Below, piece after piece: positions 52,425 through 61,134 of a DNA stretch of 64,000 nt. Source of the DNA: JBNFVY01 sp049943335 (lineage in GTDB: Bacteria > Pseudomonadota > Alphaproteobacteria > Rhodobacterales > Rhodobacteraceae); contig NZ_JBNFVY010000001.1 in NCBI RefSeq assembly GCF_049943335.1, positions 682,001 to 746,000 of the forward strand, written 5' to 3'. Under the pieces are notes generated by a model. The model was not told the origin of the DNA. It was given only the letters and a program-made list of their open reading frames with translations, and searched no databases. Position 1 is the first letter of the stretch. Each line of letters begins with the position of its first letter. The position numbers and the translations under genes are program-made.

Positions 52425-53927
52425 TCAGATGGTTTGGTCGTAGTCCCCGACCGAGGGTTCGATGCGGATCACGTCGTCGATTTCCTTGAAAATGGCGCGC
52501 ATTTCAGCGTCGCTTTCGCCACTTTCGCAGACGACCACCAGGTTCGGGGTGTTCGACGAAGCGCGCACCAGCCCCCACGATCCGTTGTCCAAGATCACAC
52601 GGGCGCCGTTCACGGTGACCACCTCGGCGATGTCGCGGCCCGCGAATTTTTCACCCGCCTCTTTCTTGGTTACCAATTTTTCGACCAGCCGTTCCAGCAC
52701 CTCGTATTTCTCCTCGTCGGCGCAGTATGGCGACATGGTGGGGGTGGAATAAGTGGTGGGCAGAGCCTTGCGCAGGTCGGACATTTTCATGTCCGGGTTG
52801 CGATCCATCAACTTGCAGATTTCGACCGCGACGCGCATGCCGTCGTCATAGCCACGCCCAACGTCGCCTGCCAGAAAGTAGTGGCCAGACTTTTCAAATC
52901 CCGCAAGTGCACCCAGTTCGTGCACCCGGCGTTTCATGTGGCTGTGACCGGTTTTCCAGTAATCCGCTTTGGCGCCGAGTTTCTTCAACTCTGGGTCGCT
53001 GGCGAACAGGCCGGTCGATTTTACGTCGGCGACAAAGGTGCTGCCCGGGTAGAGTTTGGATAGGTCGCGCGCCATGATGACACCCACCTTGTCGGCGAAG
53101 ATCTCTTCGGCTTCGTCGTCGACAACGCCGCAGCGGTCGCCATCGCCATCGAACCCCAGTGCAAAATCGGCGCCGCTGGCTCTGACGCTTTCTGCCATGT
53201 CATGGAGCATTTCCATGGCTTCTGGGTTGGGGTTGTAATTGGGGAAGGTGTAGTCGAGCGTATTGTGGCTTTCCACAACCTCAACGCCCAGACGTTCGAA
53301 CAGCGCAGGGCCATAGGCAGCAGCGGTGCCATTGCCGGTTGCGCAGACCACCTTGAGCTTGCGTGTCATTTTGAAGTCGCCCACCAGATCGTCCAGGTAG
53401 GCGTCCCAGACGCCGTCTACGAATTCGTAAAAACCGCCTCCGCGGGGCTCGCCCCGGCCGTTCAGCACGATGTCCTTGAGTTCGGCCATTTCATCCGGAC
53501 CGTGGGTCAGGGGCATGTCAAAGCCCATCTTGACGCCGGTCCAGCCGTTCGGGTTGTGTGAGGCGGTGACCATGGCAACGGCGGGCGTATCCAGGTGGAA
53601 CGCGCTGAAATAGCACATTGGCGTAATGCAGGGGCCGATATCCTTGACGTGGACACCCGCTTGCATAAGGCCGATGATCAGCGCATTCTTGATGGTCAGC
53701 GAATAGTCGCGATAGTCGTTTCCAACGCACATCACCGGCTTCAAGCCGTGTTTGTGCATCTGGGTTCCGATCCCCAGACCAAGGGCGGTGATGCCCGGCA
53801 AGTTAACGTCATCGGGGTATTTCCACCGCGCGTCATATTCGCGAAATCCAGTGGGGGCGATCATAGGGTCGCGCAGGAATTCCCACGTGTTGGGAGTGGA
53901 TTTCGGCGCGGGCGTCTTGATCGTCAT
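52425..53927 (-). CDS. Phosphomannomutase/phosphoglucomutase
   Basis: The 500-residue protein has the alpha-D-phosphohexomutase motifs: phosphoserine loop TASHNPNGWTG (Ser123), metal loop FDGDGDRCGVVDD (Asp260/262/264), sugar-binding GFEKSGHYF-like (AGFEKSGHYFLAGDVG in parts) and the C-terminal RASSNTPNL phosphate site. It interconverts hexose 1- and 6-phosphates to supply nucleotide sugars. In this operon with kdsA, kpsE and kpsT, capsule synthesis is the probable use. AAGGAC precedes the ATG. Confidence 0.92.
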   Translation of the reverse strand: MTIKTPAPKSTPNTWEFLRDPMIAPTGFREYDARWKYPDDVNLPGITALGLGIGTQMHKHGLKPVMCVGNDYRDYSLTIKNALIIGLMQAGVHVKDIGPCITPMCYFSAFHLDTPAVAMVTASHNPNGWTGVKMGFDMPLTHGPDEMAELKDIVLNGRGEPRGGGFYEFVDGVWDAYLDDLVGDFKMTRKLKVVCATGNGTAAAYGPALFERLGVEVVESHNTLDYTFPNYNPNPEAMEMLHDMAESVRASGADFALGFDGDGDRCGVVDDEAEEIFADKVGVIMARDLSKLYPGSTFVADVKSTGLFASDPELKKLGAKADYWKTGHSHMKRRVHELGALAGFEKSGHYFLAGDVGRGYDDGMRVAVEICKLMDRNPDMKMSDLRKALPTTYSTPTMSPYCADEEKYEVLERLVEKLVTKKEAGEKFAGRDIAEVVTVNGARVILDNGSWGLVRASSNTPNLVVVCESGESDAEMRAIFKEIDDVIRIEPSVGDYDQTI

Positions 53928-53945
53928 GTTTCGTCCTTGAACAGT

Positions 53946-54782
53946 TTATATACGAATGGGGTCAGTCTTGGCCAATCGATCAAAGGCCATAAGAGTGTCG
54001 ATAAGTTTCGCCATCTGATCCAGCGGGATCATGTTCGGACCATCAGACGGTGCGTTGTCGGGGTCTTCGTGGGTTTCGACAAAGACGCTGGCGATCCCCA
54101 GAGAAACAGCCGCACGCGCCATCACAGGTGCAAATTCGCGTTGGCCGCCCGAGCTGCCCCCCTGTCCGCCCGGTTGTTGCACCGAGTGGGTGGCATCCAT
54201 GACGACCGGGTAGCCCGTCTTCATCATCTCGGGCAGGGATCGCATGTCGGCGACCAGCGTGTTGTATCCGAAACTGACGCCGCGCTCAGTCAGCAGGATG
54301 CGGGTATTGCCCGTGCTTTCGACCTTTTTGACCACATTGGCCATGTCCCACGGGGCCAGAAACTGTCCCTTTTTTATGTTCACGACCGCGCCGGTTTCGC
54401 CGGCGGCCAGCAGCAGATCGGTCTGGCGGCACAAAAACGCGGGAACTTGGATGATGTCGACGACCTGCGCGGCTGTCTGGCATTGCTCGATATTGTGAAT
54501 ATCGGTCAGTGTGGGCACGCCAAGCTGGTCTTTGACCGCCTGCATGACCTTTAGCCCTTCGTCGATACCAAGGCCGCGTTGTCCGTTCAAAGATGTTCGA
54601 TTTGCCTTGTCGAAGGATCCTTTGAACACGAACTGCGCGCCGTGGGCTTCGCAGGCCTCTTTCAAGGTTCCTGCGATCATCAGGGCGTGGTCGGTGCTTT
54701 CCAATTGGCAGGGGCCAGCAAGAATTGTGAGCGGGCGGTCGTTGCCTGTGATCAGGTCGCCGATCGATACTGTTTTCATCAT
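53946..54782 (-). CDS. kdsA: 3-deoxy-8-phosphooctulonate (Kdo-8-P) synthase
   Basis: The 278-residue protein has the KdsA TIM-barrel signatures: LTILAGPCQLES, VFKGSFDKANRTS, PTLTDIH, DIIQVPAFLCRQTDLL, NIKKGQFLAPWDM and DATHSVQQPGGQGG. It condenses phosphoenolpyruvate with arabinose-5-phosphate. It overlaps the kpsE stop by 4 bases (the second ATG is also possible), so it is translated with the capsule export genes and could be a capsule-dedicated copy. Confidence 0.95.
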   Translation of the reverse strand: MMKTVSIGDLITGNDRPLTILAGPCQLESTDHALMIAGTLKEACEAHGAQFVFKGSFDKANRTSLNGQRGLGIDEGLKVMQAVKDQLGVPTLTDIHNIEQCQTAAQVVDIIQVPAFLCRQTDLLLAAGETGAVVNIKKGQFLAPWDMANVVKKVESTGNTRILLTERGVSFGYNTLVADMRSLPEMMKTGYPVVMDATHSVQQPGGQGGSSGGQREFAPVMARAAVSLGIASVFVETHEDPDNAPSDGPNMIPLDQMAKLIDTLMAFDRLAKTDPIRI

Positions 54783-56467
54783 GCCGATACTTGTTCACGC
54801 AGGACCGACGCTGTCAACGACACCATCAAGTAGATTCCCGAAAAGATCAGGAAGGTCAGGACAGTGTTTTCGAACTTGCGCGGATATGTCGGTTCGTCCG
54901 GGGCAACGGGGCTTACGCCTTCGGACAGGTAGCGCACCTGGCGGTTGGCTTCGCTGCGGGCGGATTCCAGCTGCTGGAGCGCCTGCTGCATCATCATCTG
55001 GCGCGTCTGCAGATCAACTTCGGCGACGCGCAACTGACTGGTGGTCCTAGCCAATGAATTTCCCGTCCCTCCCTGAGTCAGTTGGCTGCGCAGGCTTTCG
55101 ATCACGTTTTCCAGGCGCCCGATGTCCCCGCGAACACCATCGACGCGCGCTTGGTTGGGGCGCGCGTTGTCGAGCAGTTGGTCCAACTGCAGTTTCTTTT
55201 CCTGAAGCTGGGTTTCGAAGTTGCCGATCTGCGCCATCAGCGCGGTGCTTTCGGACACAGGATCAAGCACCCCGAGTTGTTCCTGAAGCTCCAATACGCG
55301 CTCTTGGGCGGCGATCATCTTGGCTTCGGCTTCATCGAAACTCTCGCGCGCGCCTTGCATCTGGTCTTCGCGCAATCTCTGGGTCAATTTATCCACGCGT
55401 TCTTCGGCATAGGTGATCAGCGCCCGATTGAACTGTGCGGATATTTCAGGGTCGGCGGCAACCACCTCCATCTTGATGATACCTTCGGTCGGATCATACC
55501 CAATGGTGACGTTGTCTTGGAAAAGCTTGTAGGCCGCTTCGTTCGAGGCATCTTCAGTCAACCGTTGGATCGGGTCGATGGATTTTGCGGAAAAATGCGC
55601 CTTGAAGCCATGGTCCTCGTTGAGACGCAACATGGCGTCGCGGCTCTCTAGATAGCTTTGTACCGCGATTGAATCCTGTGACGTGGCAAACCCGGTTCCG
55701 GAAAACAGCCCGCCCATTCCGCCTGCCGAGGCGGGCTCGGCCTGTTGAATCACGAATTCAGACTGCGTCGCGTACATCGGCGTCGCGACGAAATAGAAAT
55801 AGTAACCGGCAAATAGTGTTGGCAGCAGGACGAACACGCCCAGGCGGGCGCCCAAAAATCCCATTTTGCGGCGTCGCCGCTTGACGATGTCGCGCTGGAT
55901 GCGGCCGATTTCAGCTTCGCGCGTTGCAGGGTCATAGTTGACCGGGGTCGCCGGCAGTTTGGGTTTGGAAACGGTCTGCGGCAGGCCGGCTTGCCCGGAC
56001 GGCGCTCCGCCAGCTGGCTGCACAAGTTCCAGCATGGTGGCGCGGCTGAACGGGTCGACCCCTTGTTTGCGCAGCAGGCGGACCGCGTCAAAGTCAGATG
56101 TTGGGGCAATGCCGTGTTTCTGGGCCACCCGCCGGGCCATGCGCAACTGGCGGCCGGTCAGCCCTTCTTTGCGAATGGCGTCGATTTCCTGATCGACGCT
56201 CATCCCCGACTCACGATCAACCTTCTCAACGGCGGGTTTCGTGGCGGCAGGGGCCATCGCGCCAAACCCGTCGTCGTCATTATCAAACAGCGTGTCGGCT
56301 TCGGGCATCCCGCGTGCGGGGCGCGCTGGTTTCGCAGGTCGCGAAGATGCCACATTGGGCACATCTTCAAATTGCGTATCCGCGTCTTGAACAGATCGAC
56401 CGGCGTTTTCGACAAGCGGCGTGGTGCGCCGTATGCGAAACTTCTTAGCTTTGGGTTTCGTAGTCAT
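54779..56467 (-). CDS. kpsE: Capsule polysaccharide export inner-membrane protein (KpsE-like)
   Basis: The 562-residue protein has a long N-terminal cytosolic extension (1-200) with an alpha-helical stretch (SVDQEIDAIRKEGLTGRQLR), a helix near 204-226, a large periplasmic part rich in coiled coils (about 330-530), and a second helix near the C-terminus (VLTFLIFSGIYLMVSLTASV). This is the KpsE/BexC polysaccharide co-polymerase layout; the extension is longer than in the E. coli protein but is usual in this group. It works with KpsT and KpsM to export capsule. It overlaps kpsT by 23 bases. Confidence 0.87.
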   Translation of the reverse strand: MTTKPKAKKFRIRRTTPLVENAGRSVQDADTQFEDVPNVASSRPAKPARPARGMPEADTLFDNDDDGFGAMAPAATKPAVEKVDRESGMSVDQEIDAIRKEGLTGRQLRMARRVAQKHGIAPTSDFDAVRLLRKQGVDPFSRATMLELVQPAGGAPSGQAGLPQTVSKPKLPATPVNYDPATREAEIGRIQRDIVKRRRRKMGFLGARLGVFVLLPTLFAGYYFYFVATPMYATQSEFVIQQAEPASAGGMGGLFSGTGFATSQDSIAVQSYLESRDAMLRLNEDHGFKAHFSAKSIDPIQRLTEDASNEAAYKLFQDNVTIGYDPTEGIIKMEVVAADPEISAQFNRALITYAEERVDKLTQRLREDQMQGARESFDEAEAKMIAAQERVLELQEQLGVLDPVSESTALMAQIGNFETQLQEKKLQLDQLLDNARPNQARVDGVRGDIGRLENVIESLRSQLTQGGTGNSLARTTSQLRVAEVDLQTRQMMMQQALQQLESARSEANRQVRYLSEGVSPVAPDEPTYPRKFENTVLTFLIFSGIYLMVSLTASVLREQVSA

Positions 56468-57104
56468 ACAGCACTTTCGCCTCTTCCAAAGTGTCGAACA
56501 TGTGCAGCTTGCCGTCCCGCAAGACCGCCGCTGAACGGCAGAATTTTTCCAGCGTTGAGGCTTGGTGCGACACGATCACGATCGTTGCCCGTTCCAGCCG
56601 TTCGCGCAGGATCGTTCCCGCCTTTTTGTTGAATTCTACATCCGCAGTCGATGGCATGCCCTCGTCGATCAGGTAAATATCGAAATCCAGTGCCAATAGT
56701 AGTGAGAAATTCAGGCGTGCGCGCATCCCTGCCGAATAGGTGCCGACGGGCATGTCGAAATATTCGCCGATATTGACCAGCCAGCGACAGAAAGCCTCGA
56801 CGTAATCGGGGTCGAGCGCATAGAGCCGTGCAATGTAGCGCACGTTTTCACGCGCTGTATGCTTGGAGACCAGCCCCCCCATGAACCCAAGCGGGAACGA
56901 AATCCGGCACCCGCGATGGATTTCCCCTTCGTCTGGCTTTTCCAGCCCGGCCATCATGTTGATGATCGTCGTCTTTCCGGTGCCGTTGGGGGCCAGGATA
57001 CCGACCGAATTCCCCAGTTCCACGCGAAACGACGCCTGATCCAGGATGACCTTGCGCTGTGTGCCTGTCCAGAAGGACTTGGAGACTAAATCAAATTCGA
57101 GCAT
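56445..57104 (-). CDS. kpsT: Capsule export ATPase KpsT
   Basis: The 219-residue ABC ATPase has Walker A APNGTGKT (38-45), signature YSAGM (123-127) and Walker B DIYLIDEG (142-149), with the unusual SAGM signature characteristic of KpsT/Wzt polysaccharide exporters. It energises export of capsule through the KpsM permease. kpsM is not found on either side, so it lies outside the window. GGAGCAGG precedes the ATG. Confidence 0.9.
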   Translation of the reverse strand: MLEFDLVSKSFWTGTQRKVILDQASFRVELGNSVGILAPNGTGKTTIINMMAGLEKPDEGEIHRGCRISFPLGFMGGLVSKHTARENVRYIARLYALDPDYVEAFCRWLVNIGEYFDMPVGTYSAGMRARLNFSLLLALDFDIYLIDEGMPSTADVEFNKKAGTILRERLERATIVIVSHQASTLEKFCRSAAVLRDGKLHMFDTLEEAKVLYDYETQS

Positions 57105-57416
57105 TTACCTGCTCCGGTGCCTGCCGTGTGTGCTCAGCGTTCTAGACGCATTTTGGTTAACGGGTGTTTTATACCCCTATTTTGGCGGCATTATGGCTTT
57201 TGCCATGGCCATATTACAACGAATCCCAAATTTGCGGTGGAAAATTGGGCGAAATCGGACAAATTCTGGCGCTTGAATGGCAACAGTATTGCGGATTCGG
57301 CCCCAGTTACGGGGGCTTTGTTTCAGAACACGCAACAGTTTGACCGGATTCCTACGCCCCCAACGGAATGGCTGGCGACCTACAGGGTCCCCAAGGCCAA
57401 GCGTTTGCGCGGACGC
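57105..57416. other. Gap containing the kpsT promoter region
   Basis: No gene is visible. The part near kpsT is AT-rich (around 57150-57230), with TTAAC-containing sequence at 57157-57161 and an ATGGC...GCCAT symmetry near 57192-57216, and should hold the promoter for the capsule operon. It also carries the end of the permease gene's transcript. Confidence 0.4.
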
Positions 57417-58442
57417 TCAGGTGATAGCTTGCCAAACAAGCCCCGAAGCCATGGCGCCAGCGATGGCAAAGCCCACATAGGCGGCAAAGACGCGGGGTTT
57501 GACCAGTGCCCAGACGGCAATGGCGGCGGGAATGCAGGTCATTCCGCCAGCGATCATGAAAGACATACCGGCGCCCGGCGCCATGCCCTGGTCGATCATG
57601 CCGGACACCAGCGGTACGGCAGCATAGCCGTTCAGATAGGCTGGCGCCCCGACCAGCGCGCCCAGCAGGACCGGTCCCAGACCGTCACCGCCCAGCAGCT
57701 GCCCGATCCATTCCGCGGGCACGTAGCGGATCATCAATGCCTCCAACGCATAGGCAAGAGCCAGCCATTTACCCAAGAAAAACACTTGTTCCCAAACCGT
57801 TGCCCGGAATGTTGCCGTTCGGTCTGCATCGGTCCAAAAGCGCCACTGCGGCGCCTTGCCGAACCGCGCGGTCGCGCAGGCCGACGGCGCGGCGCGTGGT
57901 TTCAGCGGGTCTGCGAAGGCGTTCTTGGCCAGACCAGACGTGATAAACCCGCCGGCAACCCCGATGGTCACGGCAGCGATCGTCTTGGCTATGGCAAAAT
58001 CCAGCCCCAATCCCGAGGTCGTGATCAGGAACATGGCCGGATCCATCAAAGGCGAGGCCAGCCAGAACGCCATGACCGCCGACAGCGGCGCGCCCACCGC
58101 CAGAAGCGCCGCGATAAACGGGATCACCTGGCACGAGCAGAAGGGGGATATCCCCCCAATGACGGCTGCCAGAATGATCATTCGCACCTCGCGCCCTTCA
58201 AACGCACGGGCGAGCAGTGCTTCGGCGCCCGAAGCTTTGACGAACCCCACCGCGATCACAGCAACGCCGATGAACGGAGCGGTCGCGGCCAGGTTTGCCA
58301 GCATGTCGCGTACCGTTGGGCCAAAGGCGGGCAGGTCCAGGATCGCGACGGCCATCAAGATCAGAGCCAGCGACAAAATCGCTTTGTCCGTACCTTTCCA
58401 CATACGCTGAAAACGGGGCGGGGAACGTGTGAGGTCAGTCAT
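57417..58442 (-). CDS. ArsP/DUF318-family permease, copy 2
   Basis: The 341-residue protein (start ATG 58440-58442; the ATG at 58446-58448 is the alternative) has about 8 helices and the family motif GGISPFCSCQVIPFIAAL, which matches the TPFCSCSSVP of the permease at 48605. A glycine-rich second half contains LGALVGAPAYLNGYAAVPLV. It is coupled to an ArsR repressor by overlapping frames. The substrate is unknown; a metal or metalloid is implied by the regulator. Confidence 0.87.
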   Translation of the reverse strand: MTDLTRSPPRFQRMWKGTDKAILSLALILMAVAILDLPAFGPTVRDMLANLAATAPFIGVAVIAVGFVKASGAEALLARAFEGREVRMIILAAVIGGISPFCSCQVIPFIAALLAVGAPLSAVMAFWLASPLMDPAMFLITTSGLGLDFAIAKTIAAVTIGVAGGFITSGLAKNAFADPLKPRAAPSACATARFGKAPQWRFWTDADRTATFRATVWEQVFFLGKWLALAYALEALMIRYVPAEWIGQLLGGDGLGPVLLGALVGAPAYLNGYAAVPLVSGMIDQGMAPGAGMSFMIAGGMTCIPAAIAVWALVKPRVFAAYVGFAIAGAMASGLVWQAIT

Positions 58443-58779
58443 TGTCATATCCCTGTTGGGGCGCCGCGCAATCGGCGCAGCATTCGGAAAGCAAGAAGTC
58501 GACCAGACCTTGCATTTCCTCATAGGCTGCGGCTGCGCAGATGATGGAGCGGCCTTGGCGTTCCTGCCGTACCAGCCCCGCCGCTGACAAAAGTTTCATG
58601 TGGTGCGTCAAGGTCGATCCAGTGACACCGCTGCGCCGTCCGAGTTCGCCAATCGTCAGCCCACTCGGACCGGCCCGGACAAGAACGCGCAAGACATGCA
58701 GGCGCTGCTCGGATCCGAGGGCCGAAAAGGTCGACGCGGCCTGCGCCAGTGTTAGACAGTCATCGTGCTTCATGTTCAT
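58435..58779 (-). CDS. ArsR-family regulator, copy 2
   Basis: The 114-residue protein has the ArsR winged helix (LSEQRLHVLRVL-like as LGSEQRLHVLRVLVRAGPSG; GSTLTHHMKLLSAAGLVRQE) and a C-terminal cysteine cluster ECCADC (Cys100, 101, 104). The Cys sit at the C-terminus, not in the recognition helix as in the copy at 48318, so the metal site is of a different class. The frame overlaps the permease start. An imperfect dyad lies upstream. Confidence 0.88.
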   Translation of the reverse strand: MNMKHDDCLTLAQAASTFSALGSEQRLHVLRVLVRAGPSGLTIGELGRRSGVTGSTLTHHMKLLSAAGLVRQERQGRSIICAAAAYEEMQGLVDFLLSECCADCAAPQQGYDND

Positions 58780-58782
58780 TAT

Positions 58783-58806
58783 TCTATTGTTCTAGAAATA
58801 ACGAAA
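58783..58806. promoter_or_regulatory. AT-rich dyad between arsR-2 and the uracil-DNA glycosylase gene
   Basis: The perfect palindrome TTCTAGAA (58790-58797) sits inside a longer imperfect AT-rich dyad, immediately upstream of the regulator start. It is a likely ArsR operator. Confidence 0.4.
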
Positions 58807-58851
58807 TAAAGCAAGGTGCCATTTTCGCCCCGTCCGCCTATATTGAACATC

Positions 58852-59430
58852 ATGACCGCCCTGATCGATGACATTTCGGCCTGCCGCCTGTGCGCAACGC
58901 GGTTTGCCGCCACTGCTACGGGCCACACCCCACGCCCAGTTCCATGGTTCGATTCGCGTGCCAGGCTGCTGATCGTAGGGCAGGCGCCGGGGCTGCGGGT
59001 GCACGAAACAGGGGTGCCGTTCAACGACGCCTCGGGCGAGAGGTTGCGAAGCTGGATGGGTGTCGATCGCGCGGCGTTCTACGACCGTGCGCGCATTGCG
59101 ATCGTACCGATGGCGTTCTGCTTTCCAGGCTACAACGCCAAGGGGTCCGATCTGCCGCCGCCGCCGATTTGCGCGGCAACCTGGCGCAGCCGCGTTCTCG
59201 AGAGCTTGCCGAATGTCCAAACCACGCTGTTGATTGGGGGGTATGCGCAAAAGTGGCATCTGGGCGCGGGTCGCGTCACCGACACTGTCGCTGCATGGCG
59301 CGACCATGCGCCGGCGCGCTTCCCCTTGCCACATCCGTCGTGGCGCAATACCGGATGGCTGAAGAAACACCCGTGGTTCGCGCAAGACCTTTTACCTGCG
59401 CTGCGCGCCCGAATTGCCGAGGTACTGTGA
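58852..59430 (+). CDS. Uracil-DNA glycosylase superfamily protein
   Basis: The 192-residue protein starts MTALIDDISACRLCATRF at ATG 58852 and has the UDG-like RLLIVGQAPGLRVHETGVPF and PMAFCFPGYNAKGSDLPPPP, plus LLIGGYAQKWHLG and PHPSWRN near the end. These are hallmarks of the small UDG superfamily (IPR005122-type) that removes uracil from DNA, though some members have other roles. The ATG has no ribosome site, and a TATATT box lies only 8 to 13 bases upstream, so a leaderless message is likely. Confidence 0.85.
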   Translation: MTALIDDISACRLCATRFAATATGHTPRPVPWFDSRARLLIVGQAPGLRVHETGVPFNDASGERLRSWMGVDRAAFYDRARIAIVPMAFCFPGYNAKGSDLPPPPICAATWRSRVLESLPNVQTTLLIGGYAQKWHLGAGRVTDTVAAWRDHAPARFPLPHPSWRNTGWLKKHPWFAQDLLPALRARIAEVL

Positions 59431-59431
59431 C

Positions 59432-60208
59432 GTGACCCAAACACCGATTGACGCCGCCTATGCCGCGATGTGCGCCGCACCCGACGATGATGCCGCCCGG
59501 TTGCGGTTTCACGAACGTCTGGCAGATGCCGAACTTTTTTTATTGCTGGATTCTGCGCCCGTGGGCGACCAGATCAGCCCCCGGTTGTTTCAGGTCGAAG
59601 GTGGGGCCGTGGCACTGGCGTTTGACCGCGAAGAACGTTTGGCTGACTTCGCGGGCGAGGTTGCCTATGTCGCGATGTCGGGCCGGGCTTTGGCAGGTAT
59701 GATGGCGGGGCAATCTGTGGGGCTGGGTCTGAATTTCAACGCGCCATCCGAAACGCTGATCCCCGCGGAAACTCTGGACTGGTTGACCCGCACCCTGGGC
59801 AACACCCCGGCCGAAATCGAAGCCAAGCCGCAGGAACTGCACCCGCCTGCGAACCTGCCCGAAGCGCTTTTGCCGTCTTTGGATGCGAAGCTGGCCATGG
59901 CGGGTGGCTTGGCGCGAATGGCCTACCTGTCCGGCGTAACCTATGAAGGCGGGCGGACAGGGCATCTGCTGGGGTTTGTCGATGTGGTGCCGGGGGCCGA
60001 AGACAGCCTTGCTGCGCTGGTGGGTGAAGCGCTGACCTTTTCGGCCATCGATGCGGGCGAGCTGGACGTGGGGTTCTTTGCGCCGTCGCATCCAATCTGC
60101 GCCCAACTGGCCAAGGTCGCACTGCGTTTCGATCTGCCCAAACCCCAAGTCCCTGACGGCCCCGCCGCGCCGGGGACCGACCCCGACAAACCGCCGCGTC
60201 TGCGTTAG
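59432..60208 (+). CDS. SseB-like protein
   Basis: The 258-residue protein starts with GTG at 59432, one base after the glycosylase stop. The N-terminal half has the SseB fold (HERLADAELFLLLDSAPVGD; FDREERLADFAG; AYVAMSGRALAGMM). The C-terminal half is a further alpha/beta region of the same group (LPSLDAKLAMAGGLARMAYL). Despite the Salmonella name, homologues in free-living bacteria have no known role. It is coupled to the glycosylase gene. Confidence 0.8.
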   Translation: MTQTPIDAAYAAMCAAPDDDAARLRFHERLADAELFLLLDSAPVGDQISPRLFQVEGGAVALAFDREERLADFAGEVAYVAMSGRALAGMMAGQSVGLGLNFNAPSETLIPAETLDWLTRTLGNTPAEIEAKPQELHPPANLPEALLPSLDAKLAMAGGLARMAYLSGVTYEGGRTGHLLGFVDVVPGAEDSLAALVGEALTFSAIDAGELDVGFFAPSHPICAQLAKVALRFDLPKPQVPDGPAAPGTDPDKPPRLR

Positions 60209-61134
60209 TAACCAGCGCGACGGTCAACCAGGCCAAGCAAGGGCGCACCGGCTTCGGCGCGCCGGATATTTTCGGCGATGAAGGCTGACGCAGTTTCCGG
60301 CCGGGTTTCCGATGCGATATGGGGCGTGACCGTGATGCGCTGGTGGCGCCAGAACGGATGGTCGTGCGGCAAAGGTTCGATGCGGAACGTATCCAGCGTC
60401 GCATGCGCCACGTTGCGCTCGAGCGCGGCCAGCAACGCATCGTCGTCGATAAGCGCCCCGCGTCCCGGGTTAATGACAACCGCCCCATCCGGAAGAAGCG
60501 GAAATGTGTCGCAATTCAGCGTGATTTCCGTTTCGGCCGTGTGCGGTAGCAGCAATACAAGGATCTCGGAGCGTTCCAAAATTTGTCGCAAACCGTCCTG
60601 CCCATCGTAGCAGGCGATCCCGTTCAGGCTTTTGGCGGAACGCGCCCAGCCCGCAACGTCAAACCCCAGCCCGGCCAAAGCAATGGCGCATGTTTGGCCA
60701 AGTGCACCCAGCCCGAGTATTCCGACACGTCGCTGACGGGCCAGCGGCGGGGCCTGGGGGCGCCAAAGATGGTGCGGGTTCACAATCTGCGCGTCCATCC
60801 CCAGATGGTGACGCAGCACGTGCCCGCAAACCCAATCACGCATTCCCAACGCAAGCCCTTCGTCGACCATGCGGGCCAGAGGCTGGGTCAGGCTGTTGTT
60901 GTCGATGATCGTTTCAACCCCGGCCCAGAGGCTGAGGACCGCTTTCGTCTGGGTGAAAGGCGTAAAATCGGTCAGCCCGGATTTGGGCGAATAGACGATG
61001 TAATCAACCGTTTCGGGGGTGGCGTCGCGCAAGACCGCCGCGTCAAGCCCGGCCCCGGCAAGCGCAATCGGCAATTGGTCACGATACGTCTGCCAATTGT
61101 CATCGGTTCCAGCGAAAAGAACGGTTAACGTCAT
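60205..61134 (-). CDS. ghrA: Glyoxylate/hydroxypyruvate reductase A
   Basis: The 309-residue 2-hydroxyacid dehydrogenase has GLGALGQTCAIALAGLGFDV as the NAD-binding loop, the GhrA-type LWAGVETIIDN stretch, the catalytic Arg in NPGRGALIDDD and His in PHIASETRPE. GhrA-type enzymes reduce glyoxylate to glycolate and hydroxypyruvate to glycerate. It starts at the ATG 61132-61134, overlapping the rodA stop (ATGA), an unexpected partner for cell-wall genes. The convergent SseB-like gene ends 4 bases into its tail. Confidence 0.88.
   Translation of the reverse strand: MTLTVLFAGTDDNWQTYRDQLPIALAGAGLDAAVLRDATPETVDYIVYSPKSGLTDFTPFTQTKAVLSLWAGVETIIDNNSLTQPLARMVDEGLALGMRDWVCGHVLRHHLGMDAQIVNPHHLWRPQAPPLARQRRVGILGLGALGQTCAIALAGLGFDVAGWARSAKSLNGIACYDGQDGLRQILERSEILVLLLPHTAETEITLNCDTFPLLPDGAVVINPGRGALIDDDALLAALERNVAHATLDTFRIEPLPHDHPFWRHQRITVTPHIASETRPETASAFIAENIRRAEAGAPLLGLVDRRAGY

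Noticed and set aside
57157..57180. CtrA-type site upstream of kpsT
   Set aside because: Only a half match (TTAAC) without the second half at the right spacing.
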